Assembly (NCBI GenBank): GCA_020249925.1
Contig: JADCER010000005.1
Coordinates: forward strand, 1-64,000
Direction of reading: 5' to 3'
DNA: 64,000 bases
DNA from: Roseomonas sp.
Lineage (GTDB): Bacteria > Pseudomonadota > Alphaproteobacteria > Acetobacterales > Acetobacteraceae
The position numbers and the translations under genes are program-made. Under the pieces are notes generated by a model. It did no database searches and was not told where the DNA came from. It saw only the letters and a program-made list of their open reading frames with translations. This document shows, piece after piece, positions 16,855 through 26,034 of this stretch (position 1 is the stretch's first letter; each line of letters starts with the position of its first letter).

Positions 16855-17277
16855 TTATTCGTCAATCGCCCCGCCGCGTAGCCGCTTGACAGCGCTACGG
16901 CGTGTTTTCGATTCAAGGCGCCGCGCTTTTGAACCAGCGGTTGGTTTGGTGGCCTTGCGGGGTGGTGGAGGCGGCAGCGCCGCCTTGCGCAGCAGGGCGA
17001 TCAGCTTCTGGCGGGCATCTTCGCGATTGGCTTCCCGCATGCGGTGGCGTTCCGCCGTGATGATCAGCACGCCATCCTGAGTCATGCGCCGCCCCGCCAG
17101 CGCCACTAGCCTTTGCTTTACCGAATCAGGCAAATTGGCCGATGCCATGGCCGCGAAGCGGAGCTGCACCGCGGTTTCCAGCTTATTCACATTCTGCCCC
17201 CCGGGGCCGGAGGCGCGCAAAAACGCCTCCTTCAGCTCATGCTCGGCAATGGCGATGGCGGGGGTGATGCGGATCAT
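16855..17277 (-). CDS. arfB: Alternative ribosome-rescue factor ArfB (peptidyl-tRNA hydrolase, YaeJ)
   Basis: 140 aa from ATG 17277 (MIRITPAIAIAEHELKE); longer starts add unrelated residues. The catalytic GGQ motif is at 26-28 (RASGPGGQNVNK), followed by the class I release-factor domain 3 fold (KLETAVQLRF, then LVALAGRRMTQDGVLIITAE). A long basic C-terminal tail (LPPPPPRKATKPTAGSKARR onward) is typical of ArfB, which inserts into the empty mRNA channel of stalled ribosomes and hydrolyses peptidyl-tRNA (established). It converges on the HU terminator. It is too short for RF1/RF2. Confidence 0.92.
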   Translation of the reverse strand: MIRITPAIAIAEHELKEAFLRASGPGGQNVNKLETAVQLRFAAMASANLPDSVKQRLVALAGRRMTQDGVLIITAERHRMREANREDARQKLIALLRKAALPPPPPRKATKPTAGSKARRLESKTRRSAVKRLRGGAIDE

Positions 17278-17365
17278 GCGCCTTTCATAGAACATCCGGG
17301 ACCCGCCTGTCTTGCCATGAAGGCCCGGGCGCAGGATGTTGGGGCGATCAAGGATCAGGAAAACC

Positions 17366-17917
17366 ATGGACCAGCATTCAATAGACAAGGCGCCCGACGC
17401 TGCGGCCGATTGGCCGGATCAGATCTATTCCCTGCTCAAGACCCACAATATCACGCAAGTGGCATTGGTGCCGGATGCCGGGCATTCCCGGCTGATCCGA
17501 CGCTGCCTTGCGGATAATGAAATGACCGTGGTGACGCTGACCACCGAAGAAGAAGGCATCGCGCTTTTGCAAGGCGCCTGGCTTGGTGGGGCGAAGGGCG
17601 TGCTGCTGATGCAATCTTCTGGTGTTGGGAATTGCATCAATATGCTTTCGCTTTCCACCATGCATCGCTGCCCACTGCCGATGCTGGTGACGATGCGCGG
17701 CGATTTCGGTGAATTCAACCCGGCGCAGGTACCCATGGGCAATGCGACGCAAACCGTATTGGAAGCGATGGGCACGCTGGTGCGCCGCGCCGATACGCCG
17801 GAAGATATCGCGCCCACGGTGAATGCCACCATTCGCCTGGCCTTCAATACCTTCCGCCCCACCGCAACCCTGATTGGCCAGCGCGTGCTTGGCGCCAAGA
17901 CTTTCGGGAAGGACTGA
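17366..17917 (+). CDS. TPP-dependent decarboxylase alpha subunit (ComD/phosphonopyruvate decarboxylase-like)
   Basis: 183 aa from ATG 17366. It resembles the N-terminal PYR domain of two-subunit 2-oxoacid decarboxylases: QIYSLLKTHNITQVALVPDAGHSRLI, then TTEEEGIALLQGAWLGGAKGVLLMQSSGVGN. The E-E-x-x-A segment includes the glutamate that activates TPP, and QSSGVGN is the sulfopyruvate/phosphonopyruvate decarboxylase pattern (established family). The beta subunit follows 4 bases later. It opens a six-gene block (17366-23108) of acid metabolism. The natural substrate is unknown: sulfopyruvate or phosphonopyruvate are the family precedents, but no coenzyme M or phosphonate genes are seen. Confidence 0.82.
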   Translation: MDQHSIDKAPDAAADWPDQIYSLLKTHNITQVALVPDAGHSRLIRRCLADNEMTVVTLTTEEEGIALLQGAWLGGAKGVLLMQSSGVGNCINMLSLSTMHRCPLPMLVTMRGDFGEFNPAQVPMGNATQTVLEAMGTLVRRADTPEDIAPTVNATIRLAFNTFRPTATLIGQRVLGAKTFGKD

Positions 17918-17921
17918 AAAA

Positions 17922-18524
17922 ATGCTTGCTGCTTCCGGAAAACTTGATCGCCGAGAATTGACCCGCGCGCTGCTCGCGGGTCGTGGTGAAATGCTGGTCA
18001 TTGCCGGGCTTGGTGCGCCGGCCTGGGACATCACGGCCATTGGTGATTGCGCGGAAAACCTGCCGCTTTGGGGTGGCATGGGTGGCGCGGCCATGATCGG
18101 CCTTGGTCTTGCCTTGGCGCAGCCCAAGCGCAAGGTGCTGGTGATTACCGGCGATGGTGAAATGCTGATGGGCATTGGCGCTTTGGCGACGATTGCGGTG
18201 CAAAAGCCGGCTAATCTTTCCATCGTGGTCCAGGACAATGAGCATTACGGCGAAACCGGCATGCAGGAAACCGCAACACGCCATGGCGTTGATCTGGTGA
18301 TGATGGCGAAGGGGGCGGGCATCACGCATACAATGTTCGTCACCAAGCCCGATGAAGTGCCGGCGCTGCATAAGGCGATCCATGCCGGCAAAGGCCCCTT
18401 CTTCGCGGTGGCGAAGATTGACGCTGCCAGCAAGCCCTTGGTGCTGCCGCCGCGCGAAGGCGCGTTCTTGCAAGCGCGCATGCGCGAAGCGGTGATGGGT
18501 CCGGCTGCGCATCATCAATTGTGA
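17922..18524 (+). CDS. TPP-dependent decarboxylase beta subunit (ComE-like)
   Basis: 200 aa from ATG 17922. The PP-domain TPP/Mg motif is complete: G77-D-G-E followed by N106 in VVQDNEHYGETG, with GGMGGAAMIGLGLALAQP ahead of it. This is the cofactor-binding half that complements the alpha subunit encoded immediately upstream. Together they equal a full phosphonopyruvate/sulfopyruvate decarboxylase-like enzyme converting a 3-substituted pyruvate to the aldehyde and CO2 (family knowledge). The separate alpha and beta genes, as in methanogen ComDE, are less common than the fused form. The Bug receptor gene follows after 51 bases. Confidence 0.85.
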   Translation: MLAASGKLDRRELTRALLAGRGEMLVIAGLGAPAWDITAIGDCAENLPLWGGMGGAAMIGLGLALAQPKRKVLVITGDGEMLMGIGALATIAVQKPANLSIVVQDNEHYGETGMQETATRHGVDLVMMAKGAGITHTMFVTKPDEVPALHKAIHAGKGPFFAVAKIDAASKPLVLPPREGAFLQARMREAVMGPAAHHQL

Positions 18525-18575
18525 CATCGTCGTGCCAGCCGACGAAGATCGGCGGCGTCTGATCAAAGGGAGGAA

Positions 18576-19544
18576 ATGATGCAGAGACGGCAAATTCTGG
18601 CGGGGCTCGCAGCAATCGCGGCAAGCCCCGCGCTGGCCCAGGCGCAATGGAGCCCGGATCGCCCCATTCGCGTGATTGTTCCCTTCGCACCAGGCGGCAG
18701 CACGGACATCACCGCGCGCCTGGTCGCTGAGGCGATTTCGCCCCGGCTTGGCCAACCGGTGGTGATTGAAAACCGCCCAGGTGCTGCTGGAAATATCGGG
18801 AGTGAGGCTGTCGCCCGCGCCGCGCCCGATGGCTATACGCTGGTGATGGCGACAAGCTCCACGCACGCTACGAATGGCGCGCTTTATCGCAATATGCCCT
18901 TTGATGCGCAGCGCGATTTCGCGCCGATCAGCCAAACCACCTTCATCCCGAATTTGCTGGTGGTGCATCCGGATGTGGCGGCACGCGACTTTGCCGGGCT
19001 GGTGGCCGAAGCCAAGGCGAAGCCGGGCGTGCTCAATTTCGGCAATGCGGGGTCGGGCACATCGCAACACCTCTCCGCCGCATTGATCGCCGCGCGCACC
19101 GGGATTGAGGTCACGCATGTATCCTATCGCGGCGGTACGCCGGCCGTGACCGATCTGATCGGTGGAAAAATCCAAGCCATGGCCGCGCCCTTGGTGGAGG
19201 TGATCGCCCATGTACAGGCAGGACGACTGCGCGCCATTGCCGTAACGACCGCGCGGCGTTCCGCATTGCTGCCCGATGTACCGACCATTGCGGAAACCCT
19301 GCCCGGCTTCGAAGTGGCACTATGGAATGGCTATATGGCGCCGGCTGCCACACCAGCGCCGATCGTCAATCGCATCGCCGCCGAAATCCGCGCCGTGATG
19401 CGCACCGACGATATGCGTGCGAAACTTGCTCAGCAGGGCAGCGAGCCAGTTGGGTCCACGCCCGAAGAATTCCGCGCCTTTCTCGCTTCCGAGATTCCGA
19501 AATGGGCGGAATTGGTCCGCATTTCCGGCGCCAAGGTAGAATAG
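18576..19544 (+). CDS. Bug/TctC-family solute receptor (3 of 5), in catabolic block
   Basis: 322 aa from ATG 18576, with AGGGAGG five bases before. Signal peptide MMQRRQILAGLAAIAASPALA, mature WSPDRPIRVIVPFAPGGSTD, GQPVVIENRPGAAGNIGSEA and GYTLVMATSSTHATN are standard Bug elements; THVSYRGGTPAVTDLIGGKI marks domain 2. It sits between the TPP decarboxylase and the hydroxyacid dehydrogenase, all co-directional with short gaps, so its ligand is probably the pathway's substrate (inference). No TctAB permease in the block. Confidence 0.9.
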   Translation: MMQRRQILAGLAAIAASPALAQAQWSPDRPIRVIVPFAPGGSTDITARLVAEAISPRLGQPVVIENRPGAAGNIGSEAVARAAPDGYTLVMATSSTHATNGALYRNMPFDAQRDFAPISQTTFIPNLLVVHPDVAARDFAGLVAEAKAKPGVLNFGNAGSGTSQHLSAALIAARTGIEVTHVSYRGGTPAVTDLIGGKIQAMAAPLVEVIAHVQAGRLRAIAVTTARRSALLPDVPTIAETLPGFEVALWNGYMAPAATPAPIVNRIAAEIRAVMRTDDMRAKLAQQGSEPVGSTPEEFRAFLASEIPKWAELVRISGAKVE

Positions 19545-19552
19545 GAAACACC

Positions 19553-20527
19553 ATGCCCCATATCGTTTGCCTGAGACCGCTACACCCCGATGCCATGGCA
19601 AGGCTGCATGCGGAACCCGATTTCAAGGTCACGATGTTGACCGAGGTGAATGCAGATACCCTGCGGGAGCCGATGCAAACCGCGGAAGCCATCATCGTCC
19701 GCGCCACACCCATCAATCGTGATTTTCTGGCAAACGCCCCGATGCTGTCCATCTGCGCGCGCCATGGCGTCGGTTATGACGCGGTAGATGTGAAGGCGCT
19801 GACCGAACGCGGCATTCCGCTGACCGTGACGCCCGATGCCAATGCGCTTTCGGTCGCCGAACATGCGATGATGCTGATGCTATCCACATCGCGGCGCACG
19901 CTGGATTACGACAAGAACTTGCGCGCGCTGGATTGGGGTTCCAAGCCTTCGCTGAAAACCTGGGATTTGTCTGGGCGGAAGGTGCTGATCATCGGCTTCG
20001 GGCGCATTGGCGGGCGCGTCGCGCGGCTATGCGCTGCCTTCGGGATGGAGGTACTGGTGCATGACCCCTATATCCCGCAAAACACCATCAAGGGCGCAGG
20101 CTTCCGCCCGGTGAAGGTACTGCATGAAGGCCTGGCGGAGGCCGATATCGTCACCACCCATTGCCCGAGCAATGAAGAAACGCGCGGCATGGTGAATGGC
20201 ACTTTCCTGGCCGCCATGAAGCCAGGCGGCACCTATATCAATACCGCGCGCGGCACTTTGGTGGATGAAGCGGCGCTTACCGCCGCGCTTAAAACCGGGC
20301 ATCTTGCGACCGCTGGGCTTGATGTATTCTGGGAAGAACCCGTTACCACACGCCTGCCATTGCTTGAATTGCCGAATGTAGTGGTCTCCCCGCATTCCGC
20401 TGCCGCGACAGAACAGGGCATGCGCCGCATGGGGCTTTCCTGTGCGGAGAGCATCATCAGCCATTTCAAGGGTCAGCTTGATCCTGATGTTGTGATCAAT
20501 AAGGAGGTGCTGCGCGGCAACGCGTAG
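19553..20527 (+). CDS. D-isomer-specific 2-hydroxyacid dehydrogenase
   Basis: 324 aa from ATG 19553, 8 bases after the Bug gene; the longer open frame extends back into the Bug gene. NAD-binding GFGRIGG at 148-154 within the Rossmann domain; catalytic R233 (NTARGTLVDE), E261/E262 (DVFWEEP) and H281 (VVSPHSA) are present. Phosphoglycerate dehydrogenase-like fold without an ACT domain. It interconverts a D-2-hydroxy acid and the 2-oxo acid (established), so it could supply or remove the 2-oxo acid used by the upstream decarboxylase. Exact substrate unknown. Confidence 0.9.
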   Translation: MPHIVCLRPLHPDAMARLHAEPDFKVTMLTEVNADTLREPMQTAEAIIVRATPINRDFLANAPMLSICARHGVGYDAVDVKALTERGIPLTVTPDANALSVAEHAMMLMLSTSRRTLDYDKNLRALDWGSKPSLKTWDLSGRKVLIIGFGRIGGRVARLCAAFGMEVLVHDPYIPQNTIKGAGFRPVKVLHEGLAEADIVTTHCPSNEETRGMVNGTFLAAMKPGGTYINTARGTLVDEAALTAALKTGHLATAGLDVFWEEPVTTRLPLLELPNVVVSPHSAAATEQGMRRMGLSCAESIISHFKGQLDPDVVINKEVLRGNA

Positions 20528-20529
20528 CA

Positions 20530-21912
20530 ATGCCCATTATGGAAAACCCCTTACTCATTCTGGCCGATCACGCCGCTTCCTGGCGCAGCCGCGCGGTGGA
20601 TGCAGAAGTCGCGCATCACGCGCGCCGCGCTTTGGTGGATTGGTTCGCAGCACTACTCGCCGGCGCATCCCGCGCGCCCGCGACGCTGATGTCCGCCGCG
20701 CTTGAAGATGAAACGCGCGGCGGCGGAGGTGCCGTGTGTTACGTAAGCGGCCGCCAGGTGCCGCTGCGTCACGCGGCTTTGTTGAATGGTACGGCATCCC
20801 ATACTGTGGAATTCGACGATATCTATCGCTACGCTGTCTATCATCCGGGCTGCCCGACCATTGCGGCAGCGCTGGCGGCGGCGCAATCGCGTGGTGCGGG
20901 TATGGATTTGCTGCTGCGCGCGATGATTGCGGGCTACGAGGTTTCCTGCCGCATTGGTGTTGCCGTACAGCCCTCCCATTACGATTTCTGGCATACCACC
21001 GGTACGGTTGGCACGTTTGGCGCGGCGGCGGCGGTGGCGGTGGCGCTGAATTGCGATGCGGAACGCACTGCACACGCCATTGCAACCTGCGCCACTATGG
21101 CGAGCGGCCTGCAACAAGCCTTCCGCGGGGAAGGCATGTCCAAGCCCTTGCATCCCGGCCATGCGGCGGAAGCCGGCGCCATGGCGGCGATGGCAGCAGC
21201 GCGCGGCATGACGGGTGCGCTGGATGTGCTGCATGGCCCGGCGGGCTTTGCAGCCGCCACCAGCGAAGATACCGGCAAATGGGAAAAGTCGCTGGCCAAT
21301 ATCGGCAAGCCCTTTGCCATCACGGATATGACCTTCAAGAATCACGGTTGCTGCGGGCATATCTTCGCCGCGCTTGATGCGGTGCGCGATTTGCAACGCG
21401 AAGCGGGTTTCAGCGCGGGTGATGTGCTTGGCGTGCATGTCGGCGGTTACAAGGCGACCAAGGATGTCTGTGATCGCCCGACGGCTGCGACAGAACAGGA
21501 TTGCCGCTTCTCCACACAATTCACCGTCGCGACCATGCTGCTTTATGGCGGTGTCCGGTTGGCGGCCTTTGAAGCGGAACGCCTGACCGATCCCGCGATC
21601 CGCGCGCTGATGCCGAAAGTCACGGTCGCGCTTGATCCCGAATGCGCTGCCGCCTTCCCATCCAAGCGTTCAGCCAAGGTGGGAATCAAGCTACGCGATG
21701 GGCGCGTGCTGAACCGCCATCAGCACACGCGCAAGGGTGATCCGGATGCGCCGCTTTCGGATGCTGATCTGTCCGATAAATTTCTTGAACTGACGGCAGA
21801 TGCGATTGGTGCACAGGAAGCCAAGGCGCTGCTGGAAGCGCTGTGGAAAGGCAATGCCCTTCCCGGCATTGTGAAGCTGCGCAGCCAGGCAGCGCTACGC
21901 GCGGCGGAGTAA
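20530..21912 (+). CDS. MmgE/PrpD family protein
   Basis: 460 aa, full length for the family. The all-helical N-terminal domain contains ARRALVDWFAALLAG, HAALLNGTASHTVEFDDIYR and HPGCPTIAAALAAAQ, the conserved PrpD/IDS-epimerase segments; the small second domain begins near residue 280 (KNHGCCGHIFAALDAV). Members include 2-methylcitrate dehydratase, cis-aconitate decarboxylase and iminodisuccinate epimerase (established), so it acts on a polycarboxylate or related acid. It starts 2 bases after the dehydrogenase stop, so it is translationally coupled in the catabolic block. prpB and prpC are absent, arguing against the 2-methylcitrate cycle. Confidence 0.88.
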   Translation: MPIMENPLLILADHAASWRSRAVDAEVAHHARRALVDWFAALLAGASRAPATLMSAALEDETRGGGGAVCYVSGRQVPLRHAALLNGTASHTVEFDDIYRYAVYHPGCPTIAAALAAAQSRGAGMDLLLRAMIAGYEVSCRIGVAVQPSHYDFWHTTGTVGTFGAAAAVAVALNCDAERTAHAIATCATMASGLQQAFRGEGMSKPLHPGHAAEAGAMAAMAAARGMTGALDVLHGPAGFAAATSEDTGKWEKSLANIGKPFAITDMTFKNHGCCGHIFAALDAVRDLQREAGFSAGDVLGVHVGGYKATKDVCDRPTAATEQDCRFSTQFTVATMLLYGGVRLAAFEAERLTDPAIRALMPKVTVALDPECAAAFPSKRSAKVGIKLRDGRVLNRHQHTRKGDPDAPLSDADLSDKFLELTADAIGAQEAKALLEALWKGNALPGIVKLRSQAALRAAE

Positions 21913-22139
21913 AACCATCGGGCGCGGGTTGATGCTCGCGTCCGTGCTTGCCTAACCCGCCAGCAAATCGCCATGGGCCGTGTTGCTGCGATTGCCGCCG
22001 CTGGCAACGACACGAAGAATAGCTTGGGAGAAATCCCTCCTGATGGCACTTATAAAATACCAAAGGCCAGACAAACAGGCTTGCCTTGCAGCGCTGCGTA
22101 ACCCTAATGAAAGCGAAAGAAATCCTGAAGGAGGACCCC

Positions 22140-23108
22140 ATGATCTCTCGTCGTCACCTTGCCTTGCTTGCCGCGCCGGCGCTGCTGCCAACGGCTGTAC
22201 GCGCGCAAGATGTCTGGCCAAGCCGCCCGGTTACGCTGGTGGTGCCCTGGGCTGCGGGCGGTTCGACGGATGCGGTGGCGCGCATTCTGGCGCAGAAGCT
22301 TTCCACCGATACGGGCCGCAGCTTTGTGGTGGATAACCGCACCGGCGCCAATGGTACGATTGGCTTCAATAGCGTCGCCCGCGCGCGGCCCGATGGCTAT
22401 ACGATGCTGGTCAGCACGGTCAGCACCTATGCCATGGCGCCGCATCTGATGCCGCTACCTTACGACAATGAAAAGGATTTTGTCGGTATCGGGCTGATTG
22501 CTTCCATGCCGATCATCATGGTGGTACATCCGAGCTTTCCGGCGCGCACCCTGGCCGAGTTTGTAGAAATTGCGCGCCGCCCGAACAGCAACCTGACCTA
22601 TGCCAATTCCGGCACGGGGTCTTCGACCCATCTCGCGACCGAACTCTTTTTGCAGGAAGCGCGGCTTACCATTCAGGATGTCGGTTATCGCGGTGGCGCG
22701 CCGGCGGTGCAGGCGGTGCTCGCCAATGAAACGCCGATGGTTTTCCAGGCTGCATCAGGCATTTTGCCGCATATCCGTTCGGGTTCCTTGCGCGCGCTCG
22801 CCGTTGCGACGAAGGAAAGAAGCCCGCTGACGCCCGACATCCCAACCTTCGCCGAACAGGGCTTCCCGGGCGTGGAAGTGGTGGAACATATCGCCCTGCA
22901 AGCGCCAGCGGGTGTGCCCGCCGATATCCTGGCGCGCATGCATGCGCTGACCAAGGCCGCGATGGAAGCCCCCGATACGCGCGAACGCCTGAGCGCGCTT
23001 GCGGTGGTGCCCACCGTTGGGAGCACCGCCGAATGGCCGGCTTATTTCGCGGCGGAAAACGCCAAATGGCGCAACATGATCCAGGCACGCAACATCAAAT
23101 TGCAGTAG
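22140..23108 (+). CDS. Bug/TctC-family solute receptor (4 of 5), end of catabolic block
   Basis: 322 aa from ATG 22140, chosen because GGAGG precedes it and a signal peptide (MISRRHLALLAAPALLPTAV) begins there; an upstream in-frame extension is not signal-like. Mature motifs WPSRPVTLVVPWAAGGSTD, GRSFVVDNRTGANGTIGFN and GYTMLVSTVST are present. The 227-base gap after the PrpD gene is long for this block, so it may have its own promoter; I see no convincing -35/-10 pair there. It ends 4 bases from the convergent coenzyme Q-binding protein gene. Confidence 0.89.
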   Translation: MISRRHLALLAAPALLPTAVRAQDVWPSRPVTLVVPWAAGGSTDAVARILAQKLSTDTGRSFVVDNRTGANGTIGFNSVARARPDGYTMLVSTVSTYAMAPHLMPLPYDNEKDFVGIGLIASMPIIMVVHPSFPARTLAEFVEIARRPNSNLTYANSGTGSSTHLATELFLQEARLTIQDVGYRGGAPAVQAVLANETPMVFQAASGILPHIRSGSLRALAVATKERSPLTPDIPTFAEQGFPGVEVVEHIALQAPAGVPADILARMHALTKAAMEAPDTRERLSALAVVPTVGSTAEWPAYFAAENAKWRNMIQARNIKLQ

Positions 23109-23112
23109 CGCC

Positions 23113-23580
23113 CTAGGCCGAGGCCGGCTTGCCAATGCCAGCCGCGCCCGGCCGCCCATAAAGATGCATCGCGCGCCGTTCAAAGGCGCGCACCATCAGC
23201 CGCACTGCCTCATTGAAGACAACGCCAATGGCTGCCTGGAGAATGCGGCTGCGGAATTCGAAATCCACGAAGAAATCCACCTCTGTCCCGCCCACCACCG
23301 GCGTGAAGCGCCAGTGATTGTTCAAATAGCGGAAAGGGCCGTTTTCGTAGGTCACATGGATATGGCCGGGCTTGTTCAAGCCCACGCGGGACCGGAAGGT
23401 TTCACGAAACATGCGAAAGCCGATGGTCAGATCCGCCACCAGCACCTGTTCATCGCGGCTCAGCACCCGCGCGCCGACACACCAGGGCAGGAATTCGGGA
23501 TAGCGCGCCACATCGGCGACCATGTCGAAAAGCTGCTCCTGCGAATACCGGAGCACCTTCTTTTCCGCATGGGTCGGCAT
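23113..23580 (-). CDS. SRPBCC family coenzyme Q-binding (COQ10/RatA-like) protein
   Basis: 155 aa from ATG 23580. The START/SRPBCC fold opens with VLRYSQEQLFDMVADVARYPEFLPW, the strong COQ10/RatA signature, and continues with EVDFFVDFEFRSRILQAAIG near the C terminus. In eukaryotes COQ10 chaperones ubiquinone; bacterial homologues carry the RatA name although a toxin role outside E. coli is doubtful (established controversy). It lies 1 base after lipA, the usual alphaproteobacterial position, so it closes the pyruvate dehydrogenase/lipoate operon. I prefer quinone or lipid binding over toxin function. Confidence 0.85.
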   Translation of the reverse strand: MPTHAEKKVLRYSQEQLFDMVADVARYPEFLPWCVGARVLSRDEQVLVADLTIGFRMFRETFRSRVGLNKPGHIHVTYENGPFRYLNNHWRFTPVVGGTEVDFFVDFEFRSRILQAAIGVVFNEAVRLMVRAFERRAMHLYGRPGAAGIGKPASA

Positions 23581-23581
23581 G

Positions 23582-24601
23582 TCAGCTTCGCGCGGCCAGT
23601 TGCGCGTTCCGCGCCGCACTCAGCGCCGCGAAGTCGCGATCCGCGTGATAGGAAGAACGCGTCAAAGGTGTGGCTGACACCAACAAAAACCCCTTGCCGC
23701 GCGCGGCCTTGGCGTAATCCTCAAACTCATCAGGTGTGACGAAGCGATCCACGGCCGCATGCTTCACCGATGGTTGCAGGTATTGGCCGATAGTCAGGAA
23801 GTCCACCTCCGCACTGCGCAGATCATCCATCACTTGCAGCACTTCAATGCGCTTTTCGCCAAGCCCCACCATGATGCCGGATTTGGTGAAAATGGAAGGA
23901 TCAAGCTGCTTCACGCGATCCAGCAAGCGCAAAGAATGATAATACCGCGCGCCGGGCCGAATGCTGGGGTAAAGCGCGGGCACGGTTTCCAGATTATGGT
24001 TGAACACATCCGGCCGCGCCGCCACCACCACTTCCAGCGCGCCATCCTTGCGTAGGAAATCCGGTGTCAGCACTTCAATCGTCGTACCTGGGGCGGCAGC
24101 GCGAATGGCGCGAATGGTTTCGGCAAAATGCGCCGCGCCGCCATCTGCCAGATCATCGCGATCCACGCTGGTGATCACCACATGGCGTAGCCCAAGCGAA
24201 GCTACCGCTTCCGCGACCCGGCGCGGTTCATCTGCATCCAAGGGCTTTGGAATGCCGGTTGCGACATTGCAGAAGGAACAGGCGCGCGTGCAGGTCTCAC
24301 CCATGATCATCATGGTGGCGTGGCGCTGAGACCAGCATTCGCCAATATTCGGGCAGGCCGCTTCCTCACACACCGTGACCAGCTTCTTCTCCCGCATCAG
24401 GGCGCGGGTTTCCAGATAAACCGGATGCGTTGGCGCCTTTACCCGTATCCAGGCGGGCTTGCGCTGGATGGGGTTATCCGGACGATGCGCCTTTTCCGGA
24501 TGCCTTTCGGCACCCGTCTTGGCGGCGCGATGGTCAATTTCGATGCGGGTCGGGGGCATGACGAGACTTGATTTGAGCGGCTGATTCACCGCTTCGGTCA
24601 T
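23582..24601 (-). CDS. lipA: Lipoyl synthase
   Basis: 339 aa. Both iron-sulfur clusters are visible: the auxiliary cluster cysteines C78, C83, C89 ([12 protein letters not shown]) and the radical-SAM C104-x3-C108-x2-C111 (CTRACSFC). The C-terminal RSSYHAD supplies the conserved serine ligand. The enzyme inserts two sulfurs into octanoyl groups on E2 and H proteins (established). Position just downstream of lpd, in the operon whose E1-beta and E2 products it modifies, fits directly. Start ATG 24601 gives [12 protein letters not shown]; a shorter start at M15 is possible. Confidence 0.96.
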   Translation of the reverse strand: MTEAVNQPLKSSLVMPPTRIEIDHRAAKTGAERHPEKAHRPDNPIQRKPAWIRVKAPTHPVYLETRALMREKKLVTVCEEAACPNIGECWSQRHATMMIMGETCTRACSFCNVATGIPKPLDADEPRRVAEAVASLGLRHVVITSVDRDDLADGGAAHFAETIRAIRAAAPGTTIEVLTPDFLRKDGALEVVVAARPDVFNHNLETVPALYPSIRPGARYYHSLRLLDRVKQLDPSIFTKSGIMVGLGEKRIEVLQVMDDLRSAEVDFLTIGQYLQPSVKHAAVDRFVTPDEFEDYAKAARGKGFLLVSATPLTRSSYHADRDFAALSAARNAQLAARS

Positions 24602-24622
24602 ACGACCTACGCGGATCAGACG

Positions 24623-26017
24623 CTATATGTGGATCACCCGGCCGTAAGCATCAAGCACGCTTTCATGCATGGCTTCCGAAACCGTGGGGTGCGGGAAGAC
24701 GGTGTGCATCAATTCAACCTCGGTTGTCTCCAGGGTGCGGGCAATGCCGTAGCCTTGGATCATTTCCGTGACCTCCGGCCCCACCATATGGGCGCCGAGC
24801 AGCGCGCCGGTCTTGGCATCAAACACGGTTTTCACAAAGCCTTCCGGCTCACCCATCGCAATCGCCTTGCCGTTGCCGATGAAGGGGAAGCGCCCAACCT
24901 TCACCTCATGTCCACGGGCCTTGGCGGCGGCTTCCGTGAGCCCAACCGAGGCAACCTGAGGCCGGCAATAGGTGCAGCCCGGAATACTCAGTGTATCCAT
25001 GGCATGCGGATGCATCCCGGCAATGGCTTCAACGCAAATGATCCCCTCATGCGATGCCTTATGCGCCAACCATGGCGGGCCGGTCAGGTCACCAATGGCG
25101 TAGACGCCAGGCTCACCAGTGCGGCCAAAAGCATCCGTGATGATATGGGTGCGGTCCACCTGAATCTTTGTGCCCTCAAGGCCGAGGTCTTCAACATTTC
25201 CGACAATGCCAACGGCACTGATCAGCCGATCCGCCTTGATCTCAGTTACCTTGCCGCCGGCTTCCACAATCGCTGCCACGGCGTCGCCTTCCTTGCGCAC
25301 GCCTTGCAGCTTGGCACCGACCAGCACCTTCATGCCCTGCTTTTCGAAAGCCTTATGCACAAAGGCGGAAACCTCAGCGTCTTCCACCGGCAGAATGCGA
25401 TCCATCGCTTCAATCAGCGTCACTTCGGACCCCATATTGCGATAGAAGGACGCGAATTCAGACCCAATCGCACCGGACCCGATCACAATCAGCCGCTTGG
25501 GCAAGGCCGGCGCCGTCATGGCTTCGCGATAGGACCAGATCAGTTTCCCATCCGGTTCAATCCCCGGCAGCACGCGCGCCCGCGCGCCGGTTGCCAGAAT
25601 GATGTGCTTGGCCGCCAATTCAGCTACCGGCTTGCCATCCTTGCTCACCGCAACCTTGCCGGCGCCCGCAAGCTTGCCATGACCATCAAACACCGTGACC
25701 TTGTTCTTGCGCAGCAAATGCTTGACGCCACCCGAAAGCTGCCCCGCCACGCTGCGTGAGCGCTTCACCACCTTCGCGAAATCGAATCGGATATTGTCAG
25801 CCGCGAAGCCATAGGCATCCAGGCTATGCAGCAAATGATTGATCTCAGATGCGCGCAGCAGCGCCTTGGTGGGAATGCAGCCCCAATTCAGGCAAATGCC
25901 GCCCAGATTCTCGCGCTCCACCAGCGCGACCTTCATCTTCAACTGGCTGGCGCGAATGGCGGCGACATAGCCGCCTGGCCCGCCACCCACCACTACCAGA
26001 TCAAATGCCTCAGCCAT
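24623..26017 (-). CDS. lpdA: Dihydrolipoyl dehydrogenase (E3)
   Basis: 464 aa. FAD-binding VVVGGGPGGYVAAIRA (8-23), redox disulfide C42-LNWG-C47, NAD-binding VIGSGAIGSEFASFY, FAD motif VYAIGDL, and the C-terminal catalytic HPHPT-type segment (HTVFPHPTVSEAMHE) are all present. E3 reoxidises the dihydrolipoyl arm with NAD (established). There is no N-terminal lipoyl domain, unlike some E3 proteins. It follows the GNAT gene by 17 bases and precedes lipA by 21, within the pyruvate dehydrogenase operon. Confidence 0.95.
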   Translation of the reverse strand: MAEAFDLVVVGGGPGGYVAAIRASQLKMKVALVERENLGGICLNWGCIPTKALLRASEINHLLHSLDAYGFAADNIRFDFAKVVKRSRSVAGQLSGGVKHLLRKNKVTVFDGHGKLAGAGKVAVSKDGKPVAELAAKHIILATGARARVLPGIEPDGKLIWSYREAMTAPALPKRLIVIGSGAIGSEFASFYRNMGSEVTLIEAMDRILPVEDAEVSAFVHKAFEKQGMKVLVGAKLQGVRKEGDAVAAIVEAGGKVTEIKADRLISAVGIVGNVEDLGLEGTKIQVDRTHIITDAFGRTGEPGVYAIGDLTGPPWLAHKASHEGIICVEAIAGMHPHAMDTLSIPGCTYCRPQVASVGLTEAAAKARGHEVKVGRFPFIGNGKAIAMGEPEGFVKTVFDAKTGALLGAHMVGPEVTEMIQGYGIARTLETTEVELMHTVFPHPTVSEAMHESVLDAYGRVIHI

Positions 26018-26034
26018 GTCTCAGGCTCCTTCCT

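Noticed and set aside
20530-21912. 2-methylcitrate dehydratase (PrpD) of a propionate pathway
   Set aside because: No prpB or prpC is present and the neighbours are a TPP decarboxylase and a hydroxyacid dehydrogenase; the broad MmgE/PrpD name is safer.
23113-23580. RatA ribosome toxin with an antitoxin partner
   Set aside because: The usual RatB partner is absent and the gene sits at the end of the lipoate operon, where alphaproteobacterial COQ10-like proteins are expected.
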